Of a stretch of 23,356 bases of DNA, positions 8,201-15,707 are shown one piece after another. Source of the stretch: Gammaproteobacteria bacterium (GTDB taxonomy: Bacteria > Pseudomonadota > Gammaproteobacteria > Pseudomonadales > Oleiphilaceae). Positions within the stretch are counted from its first letter, which is position 1, and each line of letters begins with the position of its first letter. Location: contig RFIV01000133.1 of NCBI GenBank assembly GCA_003695085.1, positions 1-23,356 of the forward strand, read 5' to 3'. The notes under the pieces are model-generated. The model was given only the letters and a program-made list of their open reading frames with translations. It had not been told where the DNA came from and did not search any database. Made by a program: the position numbers and the translations under genes.

Positions 8201-8216
8201 AGCCAAGGGCTTGCCA
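8201..8216 (-). promoter_or_regulatory. Candidate sigma-54 (-24/-12) promoter of the hyb operon
   Basis: The minus strand reads TGGCAAGCCCTTGGCT. GG (8215-8214) and GC (8203-8202) lie at exactly the spacing of the sigma-54 consensus TGGCAC-N5-TTGCW. Transcription would start near 8190, giving a leader of about 50 nt before hybO. An AT-rich stretch (about 8219-8260) lies directly upstream, where IHF or DNA bending could act. HupR/HoxA-type regulators that work with HupT and HupUV are known sigma-54 activators, which makes the match meaningful. It is judged by eye against the consensus and is not perfect (A instead of C at the sixth position, G instead of T before the -12 GC). Confidence 0.55.
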
Positions 8217-8293
8217 AAAGTTTAAAAAGAGAATTAAAACAAAGGATTAGGATTTTTTGTGTTCGCGGAATGGTCTAAGGCTAACGGATGAGT

Positions 8294-8308
8294 GGTAAGC
8301 GGGTTACC
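8294..8308. promoter_or_regulatory. Palindrome GGTAA-N5-TTACC, possible activator site
   Basis: A perfect 5-bp inverted repeat with a 5-bp spacer lies between the hupV stop and the sigma-54-like promoter of hybO. Its centre is about 110 bp upstream of the inferred start of transcription, a usual place for the enhancer of an NtrC-family activator. It is not followed by a T run on either strand, so it does not look like a terminator. The assignment to a regulator is inference only. Confidence 0.3.
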
Positions 8309-8314
8309 AAAATA

Positions 8315-9763
8315 TCAGTGTACGGTGCAGGCCATGCACGGATCGAAGGATCGGATGATATGCTGGAGCCGGATGCGATTGTGATCTTTGTCAGGCAGCA
8401 CCAGTCCTTCCAGTGCTTGCTCCAGCGCTCCGGCTTGCCCCAGGTGGTCCCTCGGACTGAAATTCCAGGTTGTGGGCGCCACGATCTGATAGAGACAGAT
8501 CTGCTCGTTGGAAACGGACAACCAGTGGCCGAGGCTCCCCCGGGCCGCTTCGGTCAGGCCAATACCACTGCCCTGGGAGGGTAACGCAGTATTCAGCAGC
8601 CCCGGTGCGTTGGGTTCCAGGGTGTTCACCCAGCTTTCCATGGCAAGGGCCAGGCGGGCCATTTCCCATAGACGCATGACCACCCTGGACAGCACGTTTC
8701 CGCCTGCACGACGGACAAGCTCGTGCGCCAGCTGTGTGCCGTGAACGACCTGCCGGGCCAGCGCCCCGGTCTCCATGACCTGATTCCGATAGCGAGGCGC
8801 TTTGCACCAGCTGTAGGCATCCGGCTTGTTGAGTTCGGGATGTGTTTTGCCGCGCTCGGGTGGCAGAGGGGTGTCACCCTGCATTTTACTGAATGCGGTG
8901 TCTTCAGTGATGGCGGCCAGCGAAAGCGGATGGTAACCTGATTGCCATGTGCCGCCGGCAAAAAGATTGCCATCTGCACCGGGGTAGGCACCGTAACTGA
9001 GCCAGGCGTCCGGGCCGCGTCCCAGCGCTTCCAGCTCACAGGCTTCGGCCAGCCTGAGAAACCAGGCTGCATCCGGCAGCGGGTGCAGATGCTGTGCCAT
9101 GGCCGCGTTGAGGCTGACCCAGTCAGTAGCCTCCACAATGGCTTCGAGCCGCGCGCCGAACAGGCGCGTTTCCATGAACTCCCTGACATCGCGCAGGATA
9201 TAACGCAAGGCATGCTGAACGGACGTCGTAACGGGCGTTGTGATCCCGCCGGGGCGGATGGCTAGGGAGTGTGGCCACTTGCCCGCCAACTGTCCCATGA
9301 TATGCAGCAGGCGTGCACGGATCTTCAGGGCATGCCTGATATGTTCACCACGATGTGCGGCATAGCGCCGGACGGTTTCATCATGCCAGTCGGCATTCGA
9401 ATAGAATGCGTCACAAAAATCGGGCATGAAAAAGACATAAAAGTGGGTGAGGTGATCGGCCAGATTCTCCGCTGCATGCACCAGGTTAATGGCGAGCTGG
9501 CCATTGGGAGGCGGGGTGATGCCCGCCAGTGAGGCCAGAGCACGAGCCGCCGCCACGGACTGTGACACGGAGCAGATACCGCAGATGCGCGGTGCCACGA
9601 CCAGTGCATCTTCGGCGGGGCGCCCCTGCAGGATACGTTCGAAACCGCGGTAGAGGGGTGCATTGACCTCTGCACGGGCGACCTGACCGCCTTCCACCGT
9701 CAGCGTGACCTCCAGGTCGCCTTCCACCCGTCCGATGGGGCCGATAATGCGTTTGCTGCTCAT
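8315..9763 (-). CDS. hupV: H2-sensing regulatory hydrogenase large subunit (HupV/HoxC)
   Basis: This 482-residue protein is the NiFe-site subunit of the soluble H2 sensor that signals to kinase HupT. Nickel ligands are C61 and C64 in RICGICSVSQS and C476 and C479 in the terminal DPCMACTVH. The protein stops immediately after that His, with no cleavable tail, which is the mark of the regulatory class and means no protease is needed. Ile63 and Phe111 match the bulky residues Ile62 and Phe110 of Ralstonia HoxC that narrow the gas channel and give O2 insensitivity. The start is the ATG at 9763, overlapping the hupU stop as ATGA with AAGGGG upstream; the longer open frame within hupU has no coding character. 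Cytoplasmic. Confidence 0.96.
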   Translation of the reverse strand: MSSKRIIGPIGRVEGDLEVTLTVEGGQVARAEVNAPLYRGFERILQGRPAEDALVVAPRICGICSVSQSVAAARALASLAGITPPPNGQLAINLVHAAENLADHLTHFYVFFMPDFCDAFYSNADWHDETVRRYAAHRGEHIRHALKIRARLLHIMGQLAGKWPHSLAIRPGGITTPVTTSVQHALRYILRDVREFMETRLFGARLEAIVEATDWVSLNAAMAQHLHPLPDAAWFLRLAEACELEALGRGPDAWLSYGAYPGADGNLFAGGTWQSGYHPLSLAAITEDTAFSKMQGDTPLPPERGKTHPELNKPDAYSWCKAPRYRNQVMETGALARQVVHGTQLAHELVRRAGGNVLSRVVMRLWEMARLALAMESWVNTLEPNAPGLLNTALPSQGSGIGLTEAARGSLGHWLSVSNEQICLYQIVAPTTWNFSPRDHLGQAGALEQALEGLVLPDKDHNRIRLQHIIRSFDPCMACTVH

Positions 9764-10776
9764 TCGTGCCGCCCCTTTCGCTTGCGCAGGCGGATGGCGG
9801 GCGGGATGCTCAGGCGAGAATCCTGGGCATTGTGTGCCAGCCGTTTGGGGGTGGCCGCCTTCGACAGTGAGGACAGTGCCATGAACCATGCCTTGGGCAT
9901 GTCCGTGGGCAGGCCAATGGGAATCCCCGCCAGCTTGGGTGTGCGCTCGAACGCGTGTCCTGGCTCCTCCCACTCGGGATCCGTGCAGCTGATGCAGGCA
10001 TACCCGCCTCGGGTACAGGAGCCCTGACCGTTCCACAGGCGGATATTGCAGTCCGCATGGGCCTGAGTGGCCTTGCAGCCAAGATGCTCCATCAGGCAGC
10101 CCTGCTGTCCCGGTGCGCTGGCACTGGCCTTGTACTCATAAAATTCGTTGCGAGGGCAGGCATGGTGCGCCAGGACACCACTGTAAAGCAGGGGGCGATT
10201 CAGCGCGTCCAGGTCATTCTGAGTCAGGCGCCCGGCCACCAGTTCTGCCAAGGTATCGAGCACCCAACCGGGATGAATCGGGCATCCCGCAATATTGATC
10301 ACCGGCAGGCCCGCCCGGGATAGAAAATCCCCGGGCAACAAGCCGCCTTCTATCTGGCCGGTGAACTGCAGGCCAACGGCATCCGTATCATTACCGGGTG
10401 CGCTGGTAATGCCACCCCAGCTTGCGCAGGAACCGATGGCCACCACATAGCGTGCCTGCTGGCACAGCTCGCGGATGACATCCATCATCGGGCGGCGGCT
10501 GCCGCTCTGGCAGTGATACAAGCCGGTTCCGTTGGGGCCGGTCATGACTGCGCCTTCCAGACACAGGATATCCAGAGTGGCCGAGCCCTCCGTATAGCGC
10601 TGAAGTGTGGCACGGGCCGCATCGTCGGATTCGGCCGAAAGTGAAGGGTGGTAGGCGAGGTCGATCTCTTCGCCCTCCAGCCAGCTGATCAGATCCGGCG
10701 ACTCGGCCGTCAGCAAAGACAGCGTGCACCCCCCGCAGCCGCCGGATTGCAACCAGACCATCGAACAGCGGTTCAT
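9760..10776 (-). CDS. hupU: H2-sensing regulatory hydrogenase small subunit (HupU/HoxB)
   Basis: This 338-residue small subunit has no Tat signal and no membrane anchor, so it stays in the cytoplasm with HupV. It opens with VWLQSGGCGGCTLSLL, a signature of the regulatory class. Cluster ligands: proximal C14, C17, C117, C165; distal H204, C207, C227, C234; medial C243, C254, C261, C264. The medial site has four cysteines and should hold a [4Fe-4S] cluster, unlike the Cys3 site of HybO in this window. The C-terminal ~50 residues are basic and could contact the kinase, as the HoxB C-terminus does in Ralstonia; that is inference. It overlaps hupT and hupV by 4 bp at each end. Confidence 0.95.
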   Translation of the reverse strand: MNRCSMVWLQSGGCGGCTLSLLTAESPDLISWLEGEEIDLAYHPSLSAESDDAARATLQRYTEGSATLDILCLEGAVMTGPNGTGLYHCQSGSRRPMMDVIRELCQQARYVVAIGSCASWGGITSAPGNDTDAVGLQFTGQIEGGLLPGDFLSRAGLPVINIAGCPIHPGWVLDTLAELVAGRLTQNDLDALNRPLLYSGVLAHHACPRNEFYEYKASASAPGQQGCLMEHLGCKATQAHADCNIRLWNGQGSCTRGGYACISCTDPEWEEPGHAFERTPKLAGIPIGLPTDMPKAWFMALSSLSKAATPKRLAHNAQDSRLSIPPAIRLRKRKGRHE

Positions 10777-12122
10777 GGGGTACCCCCATCCCGGGTTTCG
10801 GACAGAGGCAGTGTCAGCGTGAAGATGGCTCCGCCCTGGTCTGAATTGCCGGCCCTGAGGTCTCCTCCCGATTCCACCACGAAACTGTAGCTCAGGGACA
10901 GGCCCAGCCCGGTACCTTCACCCACGGGCTTGGTCGTAAAGAACGGCTCGAAGATCTTGTCCAGATGTTCTGGTGGAATGCCAGGGCCCGTGTCACGGAC
11001 TTCAATGACCGCCTCATGGCTTGTGGGTTCTGTCCATGCCCGCACAATGACGCGCTTTTCAGGTGATGAGGCAATCGCATTCAGGGCGTTGCTCATCAGA
11101 TTCATCAGCACCTGATGAATACGGCCCGCATGCCCCCTGACCATCAGCCTGTCAGGAACCTCCAGCTTGATCTCTGCATCCGCCCCCTTGAAAACCCAGC
11201 GAACTGCGGTATGGATCAGGCGAATGATATCAAACGGCTTGCCGGCTTGGTTTTGGCCGGTTGAGAAATGGCGAAGATCCGAGACAATGTCCCGAACCCG
11301 CTCGACGCCCTCCATCATGCCGCTGAGCAGGCTCGGCAGGTCCTTCAGAATGCGCTGGACCTGCAGCTCGTCCGCCAGTGCCCGCATGTCTGGCGTGTCC
11401 AGGTGGGGGGCTGCGGCCTCCATATAGGCTTGCATGCGTTCCGCGTATTTCAGGAGTACATGCGTATTCCCGTATATGAATGAAATGGGATTGTTCAGCT
11501 CATGCGCGACACCGGCGACCACACGCCCCAGAGACGCCATCTTTTCTGCATTGAGCAGCTGATCCTGTGCCAGCTTGAGCTCAGCCAGCGACCGACTCAG
11601 CTCATCATATGCACGCTTGAGTTCGCCAATGGGGCGCCCCACCAGCACGTAGGCCAATGGACGGCCCCGGGCATCCTTCTGACATGCGCAATTGACGGAC
11701 ATGGCGACACGGCCATAACGCCCCTTCAGGTGCAGCTCGGCTTCGGACACCGGCCCGACGCGTGCTTGTCGCCATAACGTATCCGGCTCGGTGGGTGATG
11801 ACGGCAGAAGCAACCCTGACAGGGGCTGACCGATGACCTGCCCGGATGCCAGGCCGGTCAGTTCGCTGAACGCACGGTTGATCTGACGGATCGTACCGTC
11901 GGTTTCGCAGACCACCACCCAATCACTCATGGCTGCGAGTACACTGGATATGAAGTGGTAGGCCTCTTCCAGTGCCTGGTTCTTGTCTTCCAGTTCCATC
12001 TGGTGTTGCACCAATTCTGCGTACGTACGTTCCATCTGGCGAATGACATCCAGCCAGGCATCCTCAGGGACGTCTTCCGGGCGCGTGTCTGCAGGGGGCG
12101 ACGGGCACATGTCAGGTAGCAT
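10773..12122 (-). CDS. hupT: PAS-domain sensor histidine kinase HupT/HoxJ
   Basis: This 449-residue soluble kinase has no transmembrane segment. It has an N-terminal helix (25-60), a PAS domain (about 54-165), the phospho-acceptor box VAGVAHELNNP with His207, and a GHKL ATPase with N-box around QVLMNLMSNALNAI, G1 DTGPGIP (377-383), F-box FEPFFTTK and G2 GEGTGLGLS. HupT/HoxJ kinases are controlled by HupUV and phosphorylate the response regulator HupR/HoxA; overlap with hupU makes that assignment firm. The first ATG (12122) is preferred because GGAG precedes it by 4 nt, while the next ATG at 12110 has no such sequence. Its start overlaps the end of the upstream coiled-coil gene by 11 bp. No response regulator gene is next to it. 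Confidence 0.93.
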   Translation of the reverse strand: MLPDMCPSPPADTRPEDVPEDAWLDVIRQMERTYAELVQHQMELEDKNQALEEAYHFISSVLAAMSDWVVVCETDGTIRQINRAFSELTGLASGQVIGQPLSGLLLPSSPTEPDTLWRQARVGPVSEAELHLKGRYGRVAMSVNCACQKDARGRPLAYVLVGRPIGELKRAYDELSRSLAELKLAQDQLLNAEKMASLGRVVAGVAHELNNPISFIYGNTHVLLKYAERMQAYMEAAAPHLDTPDMRALADELQVQRILKDLPSLLSGMMEGVERVRDIVSDLRHFSTGQNQAGKPFDIIRLIHTAVRWVFKGADAEIKLEVPDRLMVRGHAGRIHQVLMNLMSNALNAIASSPEKRVIVRAWTEPTSHEAVIEVRDTGPGIPPEHLDKIFEPFFTTKPVGEGTGLGLSLSYSFVVESGGDLRAGNSDQGGAIFTLTLPLSETRDGGTP

Positions 12123-12816
12123 CCGGCTCCGGTGTGGCGCCGGTCTCGCCGCGCTCGAGTGCCTTGATCTGGTCGCTGAGCCCCTTGATCATGTCGTGCT
12201 TGCCCTCGAAGTCCACGGCTGAACGCTTGAGCGCATTCCGGGCATGCTTCAGATGCAGCTCGGCATCCCGCCGCTGGCCTTCCGCGAGCATGCGTTCAGC
12301 CAATGCCTTGTGGCTTTCCACCTGAATGTGCAGGAGCCGCCCCTTCAGGTGGGCCGCCATCTCTTCATACTCATGCGCGGGCAGCTTGTTGCGCAACTTC
12401 ATGCGTTGAAGCTTATGGGTGATCTGGTTGAACACCTGCTGGAGGCGTTGCAGCTGCTGATCACTTTCGATCAGCGTTTCCCCTCCGGGTACCAGGGTGC
12501 CCATGCTGAGCTGGCTCTCTCGTGACACACAGGCTTCCTGAAGGGCGGCCACATCCGCGTTGTGAGCATCGAGTTTGCTCATCTCGCGGGTAAGATCCAG
12601 CATTTCACGATTCAGCGCACGCGCGACATCAGGCTGATTGTCGGTCTTGAGGATAAATTGCAGCAGGGGTTCCAGCTCGCGATAGCGCTGCATCAGCAAC
12701 TTGAGCTGGCTCTGCCGCTGACGCAAGACCTTCTCGCGATTCTTGATCCAGCCCATGGTGGCCAGCGCACCAATGATGACTATGCCTACCAGCACAACGA
12801 CGATGGTCAGAGACAT
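12112..12816 (-). CDS. Membrane-anchored coiled-coil protein of unknown function
   Basis: I do not recognise this 234-residue protein. It begins with a single transmembrane helix (about residues 4-23, IVVVLVGIVIIGALATMGWI) directly followed by a basic stretch (KNREKVLRQRQ), so the remainder should be cytoplasmic. Residues 25-225 are rich in Leu, Glu, Lys, Gln and Arg with heptad-like spacing, indicating long coiled coils, ending in a short acidic/Pro tail. No enzyme motif is visible. GGAG lies 6 nt before the ATG. It is divergent from topA and overlaps hupT by 11 bp, so it is translated with the H2-sensing genes. It may be either a topA neighbour that happened to lie upstream of hup genes or a real partner of HupT; the sequence alone does not decide. 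Confidence 0.75.
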   Translation of the reverse strand: MSLTIVVVLVGIVIIGALATMGWIKNREKVLRQRQSQLKLLMQRYRELEPLLQFILKTDNQPDVARALNREMLDLTREMSKLDAHNADVAALQEACVSRESQLSMGTLVPGGETLIESDQQLQRLQQVFNQITHKLQRMKLRNKLPAHEYEEMAAHLKGRLLHIQVESHKALAERMLAEGQRRDAELHLKHARNALKRSAVDFEGKHDMIKGLSDQIKALERGETGATPEPDAT

Positions 12817-12892
12817 CCTTCACTCCGCTTCAAGCATTGAACAAAGTCTGGGGGAAATCCATGCAGGGCGCAACATCCGCCTGTGTTTTTTC

Positions 12893-12921
12893 TTGACCCT
12901 GAACAAGGCACCCCTTATATA
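12893..12921 (+). promoter_or_regulatory. Sigma-70 type promoter of topA
   Basis: TTGACC (12893-12898) and TATATA (12916-12921) are separated by exactly 17 bp. Transcription would start near 12928, giving a leader of about 33 nt before the ATG at 12961. It lies in the short divergent region shared with the coiled-coil gene. No convincing promoter was seen in the opposite direction. Confidence 0.6.
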
Positions 12922-12960
12922 TGGGGCCTGTTTTTCGGAACTGATCGGGAAAGTCTGCTA

Positions 12961-15636
12961 ATGGGAAAAGCGCTGGTCATCGTCGAGTCCCCCGCCAAGG
13001 CCAAGACCATCAACAAGTATCTGGGGCCGGACTTCATCGTCAAGTCAAGTGTGGGGCATATCCGTGACCTGCCCACAGGCAGCCGCTCATCCACAACGCC
13101 CTCCGAGCGGGCGCAGGAGGCGGCGAAAACACGCAAGATGTCACCGGAGGAGCGTGCCGCCTACAAGTCAAGCAAGGCGCACGACCAGCTCATCCAGCGC
13201 ATGGGGGTCGACCCCGAGCATGGCTGGAAGGCGCACTACACCATCCTGCCCGGCAAGGAAAAGGTGGTGGAAGAGCTCAGACGGCTGGCCCGGAATGCAG
13301 ATGCCATCTATCTGGCGACGGACCTTGACCGCGAAGGGGAGGCGATTGCCTGGCATCTGCGGGAAGCGATTGGCGGAGATGAAACGCGCTATCGACGTGT
13401 CGTATTCAATGAGATCACGCGCAAGGCGATTCAGGAAGCCTTTCAGCAACCGGGTGATCTGGACATGAACCGTGTCAACGCTCAGCAAGCACGCCGCTTT
13501 CTGGATCGCGTCGTGGGTTTCATGGTGTCCCCCCTGTTGTGGAAGAAGATTGCCCGCGGGCTGTCCGCAGGTCGTGTTCAGAGTGTTGCGGTGCGCCTGA
13601 TCGTGGAGCGTGAGCGCGAGATCCGGGCATTCATACCCGAAGAATACTGGGAAGTGGATGCGGATCTGGCCAAGGCGACAGAGGCGGCAACCTTCAAGGT
13701 GGCGAAGTATCAGGGCAAGACATTCCGGCCCGCCAATGAAGCAGAAACCACCGCGCTGGTAGAGAATCTGCGGCAGCAGACCTTCAAGGTGGCAGCGCGG
13801 GAAGACAAGCCCACGACCAGCAAGACGCCGCCTCCCTTTATCACCTCCACGCTGCAGCAGGCAGCCAGTACACGCCTGGGATTCAGCGTCAAGAAAACCA
13901 TGATGCTGGCCCAGCGTCTGTACGAAGCGGGTTACATTACCTACATGCGTACGGACAGTACCAACTTGTCCGCGGAAGCCGTTCAGGCATGCCGGGCGTA
14001 CATCGAGAAAAAGTTTGGTGCCGATTATCTGCCTCCCAAGCCGAAGATGTATGGCAGCCGGGAAGGGGCCCAGGAGGCGCACGAGGCCATCCGTCCCACG
14101 GACGTCAATGTCATGCCCTCCGACCTCAAGGGGCTCGAGAAAGATGCTGACCGCCTCTACGAGCTGATCTGGCGCCAGTTCGTCGCCTGCCAGATGGCAG
14201 ACGTCAAGGCTATCAGTACCCGGGTGCAGGTACAGGCCGGAGACTTCGAGCTGCGCACCAGCGGGCGGATTGTCACGTTTGAAGGTTTTTACAAGGTGCT
14301 GCCGCCTCCGAAAAAGGACGGCGAATCCCTGTTGCCGGACTTTCGGCAGGGGGATGTGCTGGATCTCAGGGGGCTGAAACCGACCCAGCACTTTACCAAG
14401 CCCGCACCGCGCTACTCCGAAGCGGCACTGGTCAAGGAGCTCGAAAAACGCGGCATCGGACGTCCCTCCACCTATGCCTCCATCATTTCAACCATTCAGG
14501 AGCGTGGATATGTCTCACTGAAAAACCGTCGCTTCTATGCTGAGAAGATGGGTGACATCGTCACTGACCGGTTGGTCGAGAGCTTTCCCAACCTGATGGA
14601 TTACAGCTTCACGGCTTCAATGGAAGAGGAGCTTGACCTGATCGCGGAGGGCCGGGAAGACTGGATTCGTGTGCTGGACAACTTCTACGCAGATTTCTCC
14701 TCCAGGCTGGAAAAGGCTGCGCAGGATGAAGGGGGCATGCGAGGCAACATTGCCGTGGAAACGGACATTCGCTGTCCGGACTGTGGCCGCCCCATGCTGA
14801 TTCGAAACGCCAGTACTGGCGTGTTTCTGGGGTGTTCCGGATACAGTCTGCCGCCCAAGGAACGCTGCAAGAAGACGATCAATCTCGTGCCCGGTGAAGA
14901 AGCGGTGGCCGTGAATGCGGATGAAGATGATGAAAGCGAATCCCGCCTTATCATGACCAAGCGCCGCTGTGGCAAGTGCGGGTCGACCATGGATCCCTAT
15001 CTCATTGACGAGTCACGGCGCCTGCACATTTGCGGGAACAACCCGGATTGTCCGGGGTGGGAGCTGGAGCAGGGGCAGTTCAAGATCAAGGGATACGACG
15101 GTCCCGTGCTGGAGTGTGACAAGTGCGGTGCCAACATGGAGCTCAAGAACGGGCGTTTCGGCAAGTACTTTGGTTGTACGAACGAGGCCTGCAAGAATAC
15201 CCGCAAGCTGCTGAAAAACGGGGAGCCCGCACCTCCCAAGATGGATCCGGTGCCCATGCCGGAGTTGCGTTGTGAAAAGGTGGATGATACCTATGTGCTG
15301 CGAGATGGCGCGTCCGGTATCTTCCTGGCGGCCAGCAAGTTCCCCAAAAACCGGGAAACGCGCCCGCCCAAGGTATCCGAACTGATTCCTCACAAGGCGG
15401 AAATTGATCCCAAGTATCACTATCTGCTGGAGGCGCCCGTCGCGGACCCCGAGGGTAATCCGGCCATAATCCGTTTCAGCCGCAAGACCAAGCAGCAGTA
15501 CGTCATGTCAGAAAAGAATGGCAAGCCCACGGGCTGGACGGCCTTTTATGAGGATGGACGCTGGCAGGTACGAGAGGGCAAGAGTACCGGAAAAAGTCGC
15601 ATATCGGGTGGTCGCAAGCCCAAGGCGAAAGCCTGA
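12961..15636 (+). CDS. topA: DNA topoisomerase I (type IA)
   Basis: This 891-residue type IA topoisomerase relaxes negatively supercoiled DNA. The N-terminus MGKALVIVESPAKAKTIN is the Toprim domain start, with catalytic Glu9 and the acidic triad D121/D123/E125 in ATDLDREGEAIAWH. The active-site tyrosine is Tyr328 in ITYMRTDST. At the C-terminus three Cys4 zinc ribbons follow (beginning CPDCGRP, CGKCGST and CDKCGAN), then a further ribbon-like repeat without cysteines and a basic tail (GKSRISGGRKPKAKA). The ATG at 12961 is chosen because it begins the conserved Toprim sequence; the 26 upstream codons are not conserved. It stands alone, with its own promoter and terminator. Confidence 0.98.
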   Translation: MGKALVIVESPAKAKTINKYLGPDFIVKSSVGHIRDLPTGSRSSTTPSERAQEAAKTRKMSPEERAAYKSSKAHDQLIQRMGVDPEHGWKAHYTILPGKEKVVEELRRLARNADAIYLATDLDREGEAIAWHLREAIGGDETRYRRVVFNEITRKAIQEAFQQPGDLDMNRVNAQQARRFLDRVVGFMVSPLLWKKIARGLSAGRVQSVAVRLIVEREREIRAFIPEEYWEVDADLAKATEAATFKVAKYQGKTFRPANEAETTALVENLRQQTFKVAAREDKPTTSKTPPPFITSTLQQAASTRLGFSVKKTMMLAQRLYEAGYITYMRTDSTNLSAEAVQACRAYIEKKFGADYLPPKPKMYGSREGAQEAHEAIRPTDVNVMPSDLKGLEKDADRLYELIWRQFVACQMADVKAISTRVQVQAGDFELRTSGRIVTFEGFYKVLPPPKKDGESLLPDFRQGDVLDLRGLKPTQHFTKPAPRYSEAALVKELEKRGIGRPSTYASIISTIQERGYVSLKNRRFYAEKMGDIVTDRLVESFPNLMDYSFTASMEEELDLIAEGREDWIRVLDNFYADFSSRLEKAAQDEGGMRGNIAVETDIRCPDCGRPMLIRNASTGVFLGCSGYSLPPKERCKKTINLVPGEEAVAVNADEDDESESRLIMTKRRCGKCGSTMDPYLIDESRRLHICGNNPDCPGWELEQGQFKIKGYDGPVLECDKCGANMELKNGRFGKYFGCTNEACKNTRKLLKNGEPAPPKMDPVPMPELRCEKVDDTYVLRDGASGIFLAASKFPKNRETRPPKVSELIPHKAEIDPKYHYLLEAPVADPEGNPAIIRFSRKTKQQYVMSEKNGKPTGWTAFYEDGRWQVREGKSTGKSRISGGRKPKAKA

Positions 15637-15664
15637 CGGCGGGTGGCTGGCGTGACGTCAAGCG

Positions 15665-15688
15665 GGGAGGCGCAGGCCTCCCTTTCTT
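15665..15688 (+). terminator. Intrinsic terminator of topA
   Basis: A perfect 7-bp stem GGGAGGC / GCCTCCC with a GCAG loop is followed by TTTCTT. It lies 28 bp past the topA stop, between two convergent genes. On the minus strand no T run follows the hairpin, so it mainly serves topA. Confidence 0.85.
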
Positions 15689-15707
15689 GTATGGGGCACG
15701 GAAGATC

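Noticed and set aside
8315..9763. HupV looks truncated because it ends at DPCMACTVH with no C-terminal extension
   Set aside because: The absence of the cleavable tail is normal for the regulatory HupV/HoxC class; the rest of the protein is intact.
9764..10036. A 91-codon N-terminal extension of hupV
   Set aside because: It is an open frame running through hupU in another phase with no family resemblance. The ATG at 9763 with AAGGGG upstream and an ATGA overlap fits the family.
13168..14391. A 407-residue open frame antisense to topA
   Set aside because: It lies entirely within topA, has no recognisable motif, and is explained by the codon bias of the GC-rich sense gene.
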